Of a stretch of 64,000 nucleotides of DNA, positions 46,453-58,985 are shown one piece after another (the stretch's first letter is position 1; each line of letters begins with the position of its first letter). Where the stretch lies: NCBI RefSeq assembly GCF_051020985.1, contig NC_134999.1, positions 17,241,660 to 17,305,659 on the forward strand, written 5' to 3'. The translations under genes were made by a program, and so were the position numbers. The DNA comes from Nomia melanderi. Its lineage: Eukaryota > Arthropoda > Insecta > Hymenoptera > Halictidae. The notes under the pieces are model-generated. The model had not been told where the DNA came from. It worked only from the letters and a program-made list of their open reading frames with translations, and made no database searches.

Positions 46453-47273
46453 CATCTTTATGAAACCGAGCTCGACGCGAGAAGACACTCGAGCAAATTG
46501 AAAGGATTTACTCCAGAAAAAGAGGATACCGGTGCAAATAGAATAAAACGAGTCATCCGACAGAAACGAGAAAAGAATTGTTACGTGTAGAATCGAACTG
46601 CCTATTCAGCGCGTCGAGAGCGGCGATCATCGAGGAAATTTGATGATGCCCGCGAGGAGCGGATCCGTGGCCGCGCCGCGGGGCCCGCGACGAGGCGCCT
46701 TGGATTCTCGGCGAGAAGGAAAGCCTGAAAAACGGGTTGAGGCGACACGGTATCGCGTTTCAGCCTCCTCTTTGTGCTCCCTCGCCGTCGCTTTTCGAGA
46801 GTTAACGTCGATAATATTTCTTCGCGCGCCGGATCCCGGCAATAGCCGTGTAAAATGATTCGCTGTAAATCTATCATCTACCTCGGCCGCCGCCTCCATA
46901 AGAAGCACCTGGCGTATCTCACAGTATCTGACCGGTGACGGCGGAGAGGGGGGTCAGCGAGGGGAGCAGCGGCAGGCAGGGGGAAAGGGAATTATGTTCT
47001 TTCCTCTATACTCGAAAGGGCGCAGCTGCGAATGAAACTCCACGTGTTCCGCTGACAACCTTCGCGATTACTTATTAGCTGCTCGCCCGATCGAACTAAT
47101 TCGGATGATTAGATTGGGATCTGCTTCACGGTGACGCGCGGATGATCGATACCCTCTTTCGGAGATCTTTCGTTAATATTCGATGACCGATGGGCTGGAA
47201 ATTCGAAGCGTTCATAGGAGTCTTATGGTGAAAACTATAGATCACTGGAACCTGGTTTTTCTAAATTACTTTG
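46453..47273. other. Non-coding stretch
   Basis: CpG-rich at 46600-46850 with opposing open frames. No motif or repeat is recognised. Confidence 0.5.
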
Positions 47274-47486
47274 TCAACGCGTTAAGCGCTGCGGAAATCT
47301 TGATATATAACTAATTTCGTAGGGAAGATGAGTAGGAATAACTATTAATTGTTTAGCATCATAGTTCTTATGTTACCATTGTCAACTTACGTTATTAAAC
47401 AGTTTTATTCGACATCAGTTACGTTGCATAATTATTTTTTGGCAATTCAGAAGTGTCGGCGACTGACACGGCATTTAACGTGTGAA
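47274..47486. mobile_element. MITE family E, strongly diverged
   Basis: The left end TCAACGCGTTAAGCGCTGCGG and right end GGCATTTAACGTGTGAA are both degenerate. The block GTGTCGGCGACTGACAC stands where other copies have a palindrome. Confidence 0.6.
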
Positions 47487-47626
47487 AATTTTGACTGCAA
47501 AGTCAGTGATTAAGTGATCATACGTGATGCTGAATCTAATATGTTTTACGTACAACTGTTGTTTGTCACGAATTTTGGAAAAGCAGTTACCAAAAGTTAA
47601 TATTGGAATATATATATCTAATGACC

Positions 47627-47646
47627 GGGGGTCACCGGTGACCCCC
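47627..47646. repeat. Perfect 20-bp palindrome, identical to 9810-9829
   Basis: The same 20 bases (GGGGGTCACC and its complement) occur inside the family E element next to the ss exon. Here no family E end is visible next to it. A second inverted pair TGTCACC/GGTGACA follows at 47665-47683. Confidence 0.9.
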
Positions 47647-47683
47647 ACGCAAATCGAATTACGGTGTCACCATTGCGGTGACA

Positions 47684-48479
47684 TTCAGTTTGACGAACGT
47701 GCAATGATAATAATCCAATCCAGTCAAACGATTTAATATTGTATTTCTTCCATTTTCTGTATTTTGCTCTATGAAATCGGCGTTCATGTTAAAGATCGAA
47801 ATGTTCTCGTGTTACTAGCAGAAAATTGAAAACCAAGTGGTACAATCGAAGAGTCCAGTCGATCGGTTAGCCAGATCCTCGGCGAGCAGAACGCGGCCGC
47901 GTGGCGCCCAGGAAAACGAAGCGGGCAACATTTTTCGAAAGGGAATCGCGTTCCTTCCCTGTTTCTCCCGCGGGTAGTACCCTTTCATTAAAGGCTGCGC
48001 CTGAAGTGAAACTTCGGGATCACGGCGCGGATGCGAACGAGGCTGGCCCTCGATCCTGCCAAATGAGAGAGGGCACCGTCGGGATTACGTGATTCGCAGC
48101 GGCGATTCGCCATCAGTGTCAGTCTAATGAAGGCCTCTAGGTAACACGAGGCTCGACACGGCAGGACGCCGACGACCGTGATCGTCTTTCAGGCCACGCA
48201 CCCCTTCGAGAGAGGCCCGGGACCGGAATCACCGTGAAACGACCTGTACAACTATGGATCTCGCCGCGAGAGAACGATTGCGCCCGTCAAAGGGGGCCGC
48301 GATTAGGATTCCGACGGGAATCGCGGGAATTTTCGAACCGGCGCGCCGCTAGAACCTACTCGCGGGACATTCGTCAAGGGTCCCCGGATCGTTTAGCGCT
48401 GCCCCCGCGGCGAGGGTTGGTAGATTGTGGCCGTTGTCGGACATTAACGCACTGATTACTGTTGGTTCTTTGGCCCTTT
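47684..48479. other. Non-coding stretch
   Basis: CpG-rich from about 47880 to 48440. Short open frames only, none recognised. Confidence 0.5.
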
Positions 48480-48850
48480 GAATCGCGAGTGCTGCTTGAT
48501 CTTGAAAGATTGCGAGTAATCAAGATATTTGGCAGTATTCTTTCCTGCGAAAGTAATTAGGAAGATCGTAGTATTATGTAATTGTGATGGAGTACGATTA
48601 TCAGTTATATAATTAGATAAGTTAGACAATTTTAGTAAGCTCGAAGACTTAGGTTTGAATCGCGAGTGCTGCTTGATCTTGAAAGATTGCGAGTAATCAA
48701 GATATTTGGCAGTATTCTTCCCTGCGAAAGTAATTAGGAAGATCGTAGTATTATGTAACTGTGATGGAGTACGATTATCAATTATATAATTAGATAAGAT
48801 AGACAATTTTATCAGTAAGCTCGACTTTTAGGTTAGAATCGTGAGTGATC
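48480..48850. repeat. Two-copy tandem repeat, period 177-179 bp
   Basis: GAATCGCGAGTGCTGCTTG starts units at 48480 and 48657, and the opening of a third (GAATCGTGAGTGA) is at 48836. The copies are nearly identical. The 116-codon minus-strand frame is a by-product and shows the same duplicated peptide. Confidence 0.92.
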
Positions 48851-49434
48851 GTGGAATTTAATTTTGCTATTGTATTAAATTGAATGGAATAGGATTGTAA
48901 GGGATTTCAGATTAGAGGAGTTAGGTTGATTTTAGAGGAAAGTTTTCTCGAAGTTAGTTACCGACATCACCTGGTCAGTTTTACACCAGCTCGTGTCAAT
49001 TCCAGTTCGATTAGGGCTCCGCGGGGTTGCCGGCGCAGCTGCAGGAATAAAGGCGACGCTAATCGCTCCTCACCCCGCCGTGATAACCAGCCCGCCGTGT
49101 CATTTTCGTTCGTCACACCTTGTGTCCGACTTCGCTCGAACCTCCCTGCTGAATCATCCCGAAGTATTTTGATTTCTGCCGCCCTCGGACGCCGAACGTC
49201 TTACTCGTTGCATCTGCTCTATGAATTCCTGATCAAAGGGCTCGCTGAGGAAGCACTATTACGCTACACCACCGACGCGCATGTTTTGCTACGCATAAAT
49301 AAGAATAATCACAAAGGAACACGCTGCTCCGAGGTTCGATACCGCCACGGTCAATCGAGTAACGAGTTAATAAACAATGAACTCGTTTGAACTTCTATGA
49401 GAGAAATATTTGGACACTTTCCGAAGCGATCCCT
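48851..49434. other. Non-coding stretch
   Basis: One 154-codon frame (48926-49390, plus) is the only long frame. It has no recognisable domain and no splice signals that link it to anything. Confidence 0.45.
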
Positions 49435-49712
49435 AACACGTTCGCGGATAGTAGAAATTTTAATGGGCCGCAGAAATAGGAAAAATGCAGATGTACTCCG
49501 AGGGTTGAAGTGCATAATAATTTCAAAAAATTAAGACTATAAAGAATTAAATTTCAATGTTATAGCTTTCACGTTCGCAGACATTAGAAATTTTAATGAG
49601 CCGCGAAAATAGGAAAAATGCAGATGTACTCCGAGGGTTGAAGTGCATAATAATTTCAAAAAATTAAGGCTATCTAGAATTAAATTTCAATGTTATAGCT
49701 TTGACGTTTGCG
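49435..49712. repeat. Tandem duplication of a family P-like segment, period 133 bp
   Basis: CACGTTCGCGGA-type starts lie at 49437, 49570 and 49703. Each unit contains ATGCAGATGTACTCCGAGGG, which matches the family P element at 27667. The terminal repeats of family P are not preserved as a pair. Confidence 0.85.
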
Positions 49713-50217
49713 GACGTGATAAGTGAATGATTGTTCCATTGACAATATTATTCTATTACGCTTAAAGTGATGATCATCTTTTCGCGAAGCATGAAATGTA
49801 ACGATAAAAAATCTGATCGAAGAATGCAGTTCAAGTTGCAGTCGTCTGTTTTTGTTTATTTTAAAAGAAAAGTTCGCGTCACCAAACAGCTCAATTATTC
49901 AGCGGGCCAACGGAAAGGATCTCGCGGGTATCGATCGGGAATGGATGGAACTGGACTCATAAATATGCATCGGCCCGCGGAATTGATTCGGGCGACGCCA
50001 TGAACGAAATCCCTGGAATCGGCGGAGAAGCGCTGAAAAACGAGGAACAGCCGGAGGCGACGAAATGCGTCACGCTATGAAAATGTTAATTGTTCTGCCG
50101 GCCGCACGAACCGAATCTCGCTGCATGCCAGCCGTGCCAACGTTTTTTCCCTAGGACGTTCAAAATAGCAACAATATTCCACTACTCGAAAATGTAATGA
50201 ATTCAATCTTAAAACCT

Positions 50218-50462
50218 GAATCTCCCCTTGATACATTGTCGAAGTTTCTTATATTCGTAGACACTTTATGTAACTGGTATTTTAATGTTCAAGTAAAAAA
50301 TGATTCTATCATGTGCAATTTAATATAACAGATCTTAGAACTCGAATCTCAGCTCGATACATAGTAAAAGTTTCTTATATTCGTAGAATTTTATGTAACT
50401 GGTATTTTAATGTTCAAGTAAAAAATGATTCTATCGTGTGCAATTTAATATAACAGATACTT
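50218..50462. repeat. Two-copy tandem repeat, period 126 bp
   Basis: GAATCTC begins units at 50218 and 50344. Both contain AGTTTCTTATATTCGTAGA and TGTTCAAGTAAAAAATGATT. The copies are nearly identical over their second half. Confidence 0.9.
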
Positions 50463-52030
50463 TGTTATGCGTAATATGTTACATTTAGAGCAGAACATTT
50501 GCTATCTTTCTCGCGAGAGCATAATGGCAGTCGGTCGCCGAGTAAAAGAAGTACGAGGTGTTAAGAAAGAAACGTTCCGAGGCGATGAACGCGCTGAGAA
50601 AGACCGTCATCCCGGCCGAGTCATTAGCCAGAAGTCAGCCGGTCCGATTAATACGAAATGCTTTTATTCCAGCCACTTTGTCCTTGTCCGTCTCCGCGTA
50701 CCTGGCACGTGTACCTTTCTGGAATCGTAACAGCGTCCCCCACAGGCCGTCGTACCTACGGGATACCGCCCTTTTCGTATAATTGCTTTGTTTATCGTCC
50801 CCAATCAGGGCGCCGCTATTAGCATATACGCGGGCCGCGTGTTCCAACGTCAGCTCACCCCTTTCCCTCACCTTTTTCTCCTTATTCCGACGGTGGTCTC
50901 CCTTCTTTGTGTTTTGGCTCGGCTTTCGAAACATTTCGGAGCTAATTGCAAAATTGAACTTCCTGTTAAAAAGCAAATTTCCGTTCGAAAACACATGCAT
51001 CGGTCCATGAAGACGAACAGAAAATTTCATATTGATACATTCCATATAAAGTACATTACAAGAATATCGAATTCCCTATTGACTAACCGAAAACGAAGTA
51101 TAAAGTAAAATTACTTTCTTGAAATCGAACTTCAGAACAGAATTAGGTCTCCAGCGCAATTGCAGGCTGCATTCGGTTCGTTGGATTGGTGCATTGAGGA
51201 AACAATTGAGATCCAAGATAAGTATGCCTATATAGTTAATAACTAGAACCGACCGGGCTCTGCAACGTCGGTTGGAAATAAAAAATGACATCGCGTTCGT
51301 GACCCTGACCCATGACCCCGATGTCACCGCGGGGGAAAAAAAAGGGGTATGAAGGTATACGCCGAGCGGAGGTGGATCAAGATATTTTTCTAGTTACCGA
51401 AAAGCCGTGTCGCGACGATGACGCGGTCCCGTTGCGGACGCAGGCGCCGTTAAAACACATATGTAATTAACAGATTAACAATATCCGGCGGGTGGCGTGC
51501 GCCACGCCAAGAGAAAACGATGGAAGAACGGAGCTTGACATCGCGGGGCGGCGCCATTAGAAATTCGCAACATGTGTTTCAATGTAGCGACAGCGAGGCG
51601 GCATGCATCACCTCGCGCTGCCCGCTCGGACCTCTCATGCAATATGAATGACTCCCGGCACACACTGTAATTACCAGCGCATTTCATTAGGGCCATTAAA
51701 TGATTCGTGGCATGAATACATTTCTGCTAATGTTGATTGGCGTGCCGTCCCGTCCCGTTCGCTTCAATCCCCTAGCCGAATTTCTGACCTCCAACCTCTT
51801 CTTGGCGCGCCTTGGTAAAGTATTGATGATTCTTTTATTTTGAACAACTCTAGTTTCAGTACCTCTTGAACTCATTGAACTTTTACGTTGCCAGGACGTT
51901 GTTGATCTGTTCTTACCGAAGAAAGGTTAGATACAAATGATTAGCACACTGGTTGGTTCGACTTGATCTTTCCAGGACTAATGCTTCACTTAGAATTCTT
52001 AGGACTGTTTGGAAGCTTTTACATGGTTCT
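50463..52030. other. Non-coding stretch
   Basis: Mixed composition with opposing open frames at 50635-51045 (minus) and 50788-51108 (plus). The part around 51470-51740 has even composition and ATTA-containing words. No gene is recognised. Confidence 0.5.
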
Positions 52031-52281
52031 TTAACCCCTTCGTCTATGCTTTCTTTTTCAACTTTGCTAGATACGGCCACTTTGTCATAAATAATTTACT
52101 GGAAAAAGAGAAAAATTCTAAGCATATGTTACGCCTATGTTTCCTTTGAAGTATAATAGTTGATTACAGAGGAATAATATTTACTTCGAATTCGAATGAA
52201 CTGAGTAATACATATATTTGTTGAATCACGTTGAAAATCTTCACCACAAGTCTCACTCGTTGTTGTAGGACAAGGGGTTAA
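52031..52281. mobile_element. TTAA-flanked MITE, family M
   Basis: Starts TTAACCCCTTCGTCTATG and ends GTAGGACAAGGGGTTAA. It matches 27960-28182. It resembles family B at the right end but differs in the body. It is 251 bp. Confidence 0.85.
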
Positions 52282-54360
52282 TCTACTTGAATAAATTGCG
52301 AATAGTTGGATATTTAATAGAAGCTGGTTGATGAACTCTAATGACAAATCCCAACTTCAGATAATTCTTAGGCAAGAAATATTCACCCCTCTATTCTATG
52401 ACACTGCATGCGTCCATCTGCAGCACGATGCGACCACTTAAAGACACAGTCGTCAAAGGGTGAATTAGAATGAAAGAATTTCGAGTAATAAATCAGATTG
52501 GTCGGGTAACCGGCTAATTTCGCGTCTGCCGTAATCCCACTTAAGCTATCATTGTCGCTCGGGAAACCGAGCGCTCCCCACGAATCAAACGCGATGATTT
52601 ATGTGGAACTGTTGGGCCAGCGATTCCTGTCGGTCGGTAGCAGGGGCAATGGGTTAAAAGGTGTCATTAATATCAATCGAGTGCCGCGATTGATCCCTGG
52701 CCAAGGCAGAAAGAGAAAGAGAGAAAGGGAGGGAGATAGAGCAGCCCGGCTTGATCCCGCGAAAGGATTTATAGATCTCGTCGTGCGTGGCGGGTGGAAC
52801 GGGAACCGCTGGTTAAAAATGGCGCTGACCCTTGTCGTTGAGTCTATATTTCTCGGGAATTCCCCCTTTTACGTGGATGCCTGCCACGTGGCGCCGCATG
52901 CTCAGCTGATTTCATCGTGCCGCTTTCCCGTAATTCACCGGTCAGTGGAAACTCACCCAACTTGATCCCTTGGGAAAATGTTTCCTGCCTGCCGCCCTAT
53001 TATCTCAGCGTTCTTTGGGAAATTAAAGATTAAAAATCATTGTACTTATCTTGGACATAATTTCCAATGACTAACGAACTGTAACATGTAACCTCTCTAC
53101 CTCTAACTTAGAAGATTAACAAGGCAAAAGCTACAATCTCAGAACTCTCCATAATGTCCTAATTAAACAGAAACTTTCCCAATATCGACGAAAATTTAAC
53201 ACACAAACGACTCTATTATCTTTCAAGCACCAACACCTAACCACAACAATCCCAATGCTCTAAGTACCGTAGAATCCCAACGTACACAACATCCACAGCC
53301 CAGCGAAGGGGTAGCAGAGCAATAATTCAAGAAATTCGCTAACCGGGCGCTCACTCTTCGCATAGGGGGATGAAACGGCGCGTCTCGCGGTACGATTGCG
53401 ATCCACCCAACGAATTCGCGACTAATTTGCGAGAGTCACGGTGAAGGGGGTTGGAGAGACAGCAAAAGTCCATGCGCCGTTCCGTGTGCGCCACGCGAAG
53501 ATTGCCGCTGGCTATGATTCCCGATCAGGAGCCAACGATTAATCATTAAGAACTGACTCGGGGGGAGCATTACCGGCGGGGTCGGGCCGCGGAGGCCCTT
53601 GGAATCGTAGATTCAGGGAGGATCGAAGGTAACAATAAGAAGAAGGATACAATGAACACGCCCCGGGTTGGTTTATCGTCCGCGCAGAAGGAAGAAGAAG
53701 AAGGCACCGGGGTGGTCGTTTCAGGCCACGGGAGATCGATAAAGTCTGCCACCGAGAAGGTTCACCGCAACCCTCCTCGCAGGTTAACTCTGCCAGTCAA
53801 TTGTTCTCTAATCGTAAACTTCTGGAACGACTCTCTCTTTCTCCGTCTCTCTCTCTCTCTCTCTCTTTCTCTTCGTTCGCCGTGTACCTGAAAATCGATT
53901 ACGTCCGCGTCGTGGTTAGAAAACCGACCGGCCGCGCTCAGTTTTCTGTTTCTGTATCGATTACAACCACGATCGAGGGTGGGAATCATCGACGAATACG
54001 AAAATCATCCCCTACGAGGCGAAGCGCGGATGATAGGGGAGCGTACGGGAACGCTGCCGCGATAAATCAAGCCGCGTACACGAATCTCGGTGTGCAATTA
54101 CGGATCCGAAATTACATGATACGGATCGGGTCGAGTTAGTCAGACGACCGAGATTCCTGGAAACCTCCGATAAGCGACTTTTGCATCCTTGAGCGCCGGC
54201 AATTGGACAATTTCATCTTTGTTTCGTCCATCGGAGGATGATCGGGTTTCTTTTCGAGTTGGTTCCGATTTTTTCTTTGGACCCGATAGTTACTAGCTCT
54301 GAAGATAATAGAATCATAAATGAATCTATCTAGGAGTTCTATCTATCAGCGTTGTTTTAG
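52282..54360. other. Non-coding stretch with a CT repeat
   Basis: CpG-rich patches at 52500-52950 and 53330-53790 and AT-rich DNA between. The open frames are short and unrecognised. A (CT)n run lies at 53831-53874. Confidence 0.5.
53831..53874. repeat. (CT)n simple repeat
   Basis: CTCTCT runs with one CTCCG interruption. It gives artefact frames of Ser-Leu on one strand and Arg-Glu on the other. Confidence 0.93.
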
Positions 54361-54563
54361 TTAACCCTTTGAACTCTGTAGGCTCCAATATTGCACCAGT
54401 TATAATATGAAATATTTTAATAAATCTTAAAGAAACTACCCTAAAATTATTAGATTTTCCGCACATTCAAATTTTATGCTAATTTTTAATTTTTGCTAGG
54501 AATACTAAAAATTAGTTGCAGTTGCTGATAGATTACAAAACAACCTGGAGTGCTAAGGGTTAA
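54361..54563 (+). mobile_element. TTAA-flanked MITE, family C
   Basis: Starts TTAACCCTTTGAACTCTG and ends GGAGTGCTAAGGGTTAA. It is 203 bp, with a small deletion compared with 55760-55999. Confidence 0.9.
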
Positions 54564-54581
54564 ATCGTTGGAAGATTCATA

Positions 54582-54826
54582 TTAACCCTTAGCAATCCTA
54601 TGTCAAATCAGACTCGACATTCCATTTGATTGCAACCTCTACCTATTTTAACAATTTTTTCTATATTTATTTGTATCAGAATTGTACCATGTAAAGGTAA
54701 CATTTCAAACTCCCAAATATTCTTGAATAAATAAATAGCGTCATATTAAGCTGTAATTGAGTGAACTAACGTCGATGTGAACCTCGAAATGAAAAACCAA
54801 GAGCACTTCGGACCGCAAAGGGTTAA
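54582..54826 (+). mobile_element. TTAA-flanked element, family Q
   Basis: Starts TTAACCCTTAGCAATCC and ends GGACCGCAAAGGGTTAA. The terminal match is imperfect beyond the first 12 bases. It is 245 bp. Its closing TTAA opens the family E piece that follows. Confidence 0.7.
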
Positions 54827-54985
54827 CTCTGACTGCCACGATCACCGATGACCGGAGCTTCCAAGTTACAAGAAAATAATTATGACTTGGAAGATAATTG
54901 ATTTCGAATACAAATTTTCCGTAACGTAAATAACTTAATAATAGGGTAATATAAGAATTTTCATATCAAAGAATTAATAATTCTT
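54823..54985 (+). mobile_element. MITE family E, right end lost
   Basis: TTAACTCTGACTGCCACG followed by ATCACCGATGACCGGAGC aligns with 23670 and onward. The alignment fades near 54985 and no right end is visible. Confidence 0.75.
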
Positions 54986-55759
54986 GCTTTGAAAAGTTCA
55001 CTTTTCGTAGAAATATTCAGTACTAATTTCGATCTGAAAGGATTTTTACCAGAAATCTGATTGAATATTGTGATGCGAAGAGTTGAGTGGAGAAAAAATC
55101 GAGTCTATTAAGCGAGTATTACGGTATAATGGCTCGGCAGGGGCAAGCAGAGTTTCCCTGGGCTCTTCTGCGTCGGACATCGGTATTCCCGAGGAGAATC
55201 GAGATAAAAGGGGAAGTCGGCCGAACCAGGGCTCGCAGAAGCGTCCAGGAAAATCGATACATCGGGAGGAGGTACGATTACGCGAGTGACTCAGGCGGTT
55301 TCCGGTGGACGCCATGATGGATTTAAGTACTTCCGGCCGGAGGCGCGTGCGCCAGCCTGTCCCGGCTGGAATTATCGAAGCTGCTCTCTACAAGCGGAGA
55401 TCAGGCCCGATGTTGATGTCGATACGCGACTCGCTCGCTTCTAGGGAAACCGAGTTCTCCCTAGCACGATTCTAGGGACTTTGGTTTATTCGTCCAAAAT
55501 CTAAGTTGCCGTTGATTACTATCGATGCATATTAAACTGGCAACTACGATTATCAACTCTTTTAGTACCGTAAATATTCCTTTCATTCCTCATTTCTTTG
55601 TACTAGGACTTTAGAGTACATACTTTTAGAAAAACAATGTTTATAGTTAACTTCGGAGAATATTCTTTTGGAGGTGATAAAGAAATGGAAGTTAGTGTAG
55701 AAGACTGATGAGAGCTTTATCGAATAACCAACAGTTTAGGAAGAATACGAAATTCAAAT
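54986..55759. other. Non-coding stretch
   Basis: Short overlapping frames at 55046-55317 on both strands. No gene or repeat is recognised. Confidence 0.5.
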
Positions 55760-55999
55760 TTAACCCTTTGAACTCTGTAGGCTCCAATATTGCACCAAGA
55801 ATAATAGTAGATATTTTAATGAATCTTAAAGAAACTACCCTATAATTATCAGATTTTTCACGCATCCAAATTTTCTATTAAGAAGGGAAATAAAAGGTCT
55901 AAAATGTGTTGTAGCATTTTTCATTTTCGTTAGGGATACTATAAAAATTAGTTGCAGTTGCTGATAGACTGCAAAACCATCTGGATTGTTAAGGGTTAA
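55760..55999 (+). mobile_element. TTAA-flanked MITE, family C
   Basis: Starts TTAACCCTTTGAACTCTG and ends CTGGATTGTTAAGGGTTAA. It is 240 bp, the longest copy of the family. Confidence 0.9.
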
Positions 56000-56013
56000 T
56001 AACGTTTCGCGTA

Positions 56014-56234
56014 TTAACATTAGAACTACCGATTAGTCAAGTTGAGGTCTTCAAACTTTTCTATAGAAACCTTAAGAGCGCATCTATCGAGACTTTGATC
56101 ACTCAGAACTTGGTTAATTACTAGAAGAGTTTCTATAGGAATTTCTTAGAGAAGGATCTATTACTTTGTCAATAATTGTGAAAGAAGAATTTAGGAATGG
56201 ATCATTTGGATTCATCTAGTAGTTCTAGTGTTAA
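56014..56234. mobile_element. TTAA-flanked MITE, family N
   Basis: Starts TTAACATTAGAACTACCG and ends TAGTAGTTCTAGTGTTAA. Its interior (AGAGCGCATCTATCGAGACTT) matches 61497-61680. It is 221 bp. Confidence 0.85.
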
Positions 56235-56827
56235 TAAGCAACGAAGAGTTGGCGACAAGAATATTCCGCGGAACGAACAAACAAGTTCGGTTTAACGGAA
56301 ATATGCTGTTCTGTTCCAAGCGATGCAAGCAGAAACCAGTGGAGGGTATAAACAATTACCTTCATCAATTAAGAGGCTCGAATAATTGGATAAGAGGTAG
56401 GAGCCGAGCAAAAACGATCGATTTTCCGTCCATCGCGAGGGTTTCGACGAAAATGGCGGCGCGGCGTTCCCGGAAACCCCGCGATCGGGCAGCGCGTAAT
56501 GAAAGAAACATCGTAACCCCGGTGTTCGCCGGTCGATAACGATCGATATCGGTCGCGAAGGGATCAATCAGCCGGCTCATAAAGCGGTCTCGCTGGATTC
56601 CCATACAGATGCACGGCAATTGCTCGAAATAAACGGTGGCCCCCGGTTTCGGCAGGGCTCGTCATTATGCAGATGATCTCTCCTCCCTGCCGAGCGCATC
56701 CTGCGTTCTACCCTCTGCGAGAACGTTCCACCTCCGTGCATTAATTTTCTAATATCGTGCTCACAGCGCACGGGGATTCGGGAATTCGCGGATCCGGCCG
56801 CGGTGTAATTTGCACAGTCCCTGTAGA
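56235..56827. other. Non-coding stretch
   Basis: CpG-rich from 56400 to 56800, with opposing frames that match no known family. Confidence 0.5.
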
Positions 56828-57040
56828 AAGTTATCGTTCCAGTTTCGCGTAACCGTACCCAACGCTTCTAACGATGTTTCCATTTTTCGGATAAATCTTT
56901 CGTAGTTTATTCAATCTACTAACCAAACAGTCGATATTATTAAGTTATCGTTCCACTTTCGCGTGACCGTACCCAACGCTTCTAACGTTTACATTTTTCG
57001 GATAAATCATTCGTATTTTATTCAATCTACTAAGCAAACA
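56828..57040. repeat. Two-copy tandem repeat, period 114 bp
   Basis: AAGTTATCGTTCCA begins units at 56828 and 56942. Both contain CCGTACCCAACGCTTCTAAC and TTTTTCGGATAAATC. The second unit has a short deletion. Confidence 0.9.
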
Positions 57041-58545
57041 GGTATTAAAGAACTTTTACTGTTCAATGTTTAATAGAAATCGCAAAGAAAACAACATTAC
57101 TGAAGTGTATAATTTCACTTCGCGATTTAAAGAATTCGTGATTTAATTTAGGGGAGTGCGAAGAAGCTTTTTATACGATTATAACGATGAATTGAGATCG
57201 ACGAAGCCTTTAAATCATTCGACGTTGAATAAACCGGAAACCTTAATGCATCAGGAAACACTGATTCCTTGGAATTGGTCTCTGGCCTTAAAAGAGCAGG
57301 GAATGATCGAGTTCTGCAACCGAATCTCGCAGCCCGAGGAGGCCAGGTTCAACGTTATCGCGTCTTGTCACCGCGGGGCTCGTGAATCTGAGTCGGGCAG
57401 CGGTCTCCAAGCGGATTCCAGCGGGCGGACCGCTCATTAGCATCATAATAACGAGCCCCTATGTCTTTGGGCCCGTATTTACGATGGCGTCCTCCCCAGT
57501 TGATGCGTATTGGTGGCGCGTATATATCCGACGCGCGGCGGAGGTGTAAGGTAACATCGCGTTCCTCGATTTCGGACCACCCCGACGCCTCTGAACCACG
57601 GAATCGCTGGATTTCTCACGTCTTTGATCAAATAGACGGCGAAACTGGCTAATTTGGAAGCAGTCGCGGCCGATTAAAAGCTTCTCCTCCGTTGAAACGA
57701 CTCGTAAACTTCGGGGATTATGGCATTGGTTATCTTTATGCACTCGTTTGCTCGTAAAACCTTCCGGATCATAATAAAAAAAACAAGTTTGCACTGTTCT
57801 GGAAGACTCTCAAAATTTATGGGTTCCTTGTATATACTACTTTGCACAATGAAGCCTTGTTATTTATTTCATTCCTCGAAATTACTAATTGAATTTTAAT
57901 CCGAAGGATACTCAACTCGATTGTACTAATATATATCCTACTTGCATCAATTAATACGCGATTATTATTTTCATCGTAATTACTCGCTTTCAGTTATTTT
58001 CGTTCATGATTTTTGTATCAAAATCAGCTGATCAATGGATTCGTAATGTGACGCATCGAATGGAATCATAACGTATCTATGTACACTCGTCCAATCCCCA
58101 AATGTTCGATCGTGACGTGTTCTCTCTATCAGAATGCGCGGATCATGCCTTTCACATCGGATTTCGCGCATTGAGAAGATTTGCGAATTAGCCGGCTCGC
58201 CTCGTTATTTACGGTGAAACCGAACACCGGACAGTGTATTCGACATCGGATACCATAAGTGGATTAGCTGTAGATCCGCGTCCATGCTGAGATCCACCGC
58301 GAAAGGTTTCCAGTGTCTTAGAACCCTGAAACATGTTTCTTACCTGCGACCGTCCGTCTCTCGCCTTCCTCTTCCCCCGCGACGCTGTCAGAAGCAATCG
58401 AAATCCGTGCTCGGACCGTGAAACACGTTTCCCTTCGGCGTGTTCGGCTTCCGGTTCGCCTATTCAACTGTAACCGAAAAGATTCTGGAGTGAGACAATC
58501 GTATCTCATAGAACAATTTACAATTGGTTCGCGGTAACGTAATTA
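57041..58545. other. Non-coding stretch
   Basis: Open frames at 57156-57440 (plus) and 57459-57794 (minus) have no recognisable domain. The remainder is AT-rich. No repeat is seen. Confidence 0.5.
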
Positions 58546-58752
58546 TCAACCCTTTACACTTGGAAGTTTTACATTAGGAATATTCAACAGTTCCGAAACT
58601 AATGGGAAACCATAGATAAATTAAACGGAACTATTTCATTTCGATGTTCCATAAATATCGATGTGTTGGACGAAGTTTAACATTGTTTATCAGACTTGAG
58701 TATTTTGCTATATCGAATCAAGTAATTGAACCTCTCGATTGCAAAGGGTTAA
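58546..58752 (-). mobile_element. MITE family A, inverted
   Basis: Read on plus it starts TCAACCCTTTACACTTGG and ends CTCGATTGCAAAGGGTTAA. Internal blocks such as CATTTCGATGTTCC match other family A copies in reverse. It is 207 bp. Confidence 0.8.
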
Positions 58753-58820
58753 AAGTTCCATTGCAGTAATATAATAATATATTATTATTACTATTATTAT
58801 ATTACTGCAATGGAACTTTT
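58751..58820. repeat. Perfect 28-bp inverted repeat
   Basis: The left arm 58751-58778 begins AAAAGTTCCATTGCAGTAAT, and the right arm 58793-58820 is its exact complement. The loop is 14 bases of A and T. It adjoins the TTAA of the family A element. Confidence 0.92.
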
Positions 58821-58985
58821 TATTAATATATTATTATTACTATCAATATAAATATATAGAAATAGTTCTAATAATAGTAATAATAAAGAAGTATTATAAG
58901 AGTAGTATTATAGTATTATTATTATTATTATTATTAATACTATTAGAAGTATTATAGAAGTAATAATATAGAAGTAAGTAAATTA
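58771..58985. repeat. AT-rich microsatellite, (ATT)n and (TAATA)n
   Basis: Runs of ATT, TAATA and TATTA with little G or C, irregular in period. It overlaps the right arm and loop of the inverted repeat. Confidence 0.85.

Noticed and set aside
48456..48806. A 116-codon minus-strand frame with an internally repeated peptide.
   Set aside because: It is the translation of the 177-bp tandem repeat and has no other support.
49435..50462. Regular repeats that might be mistaken for a CRISPR array or satellite.
   Set aside because: There are only two or three units of 126-133 bp with no spacers, in a eukaryotic genome.
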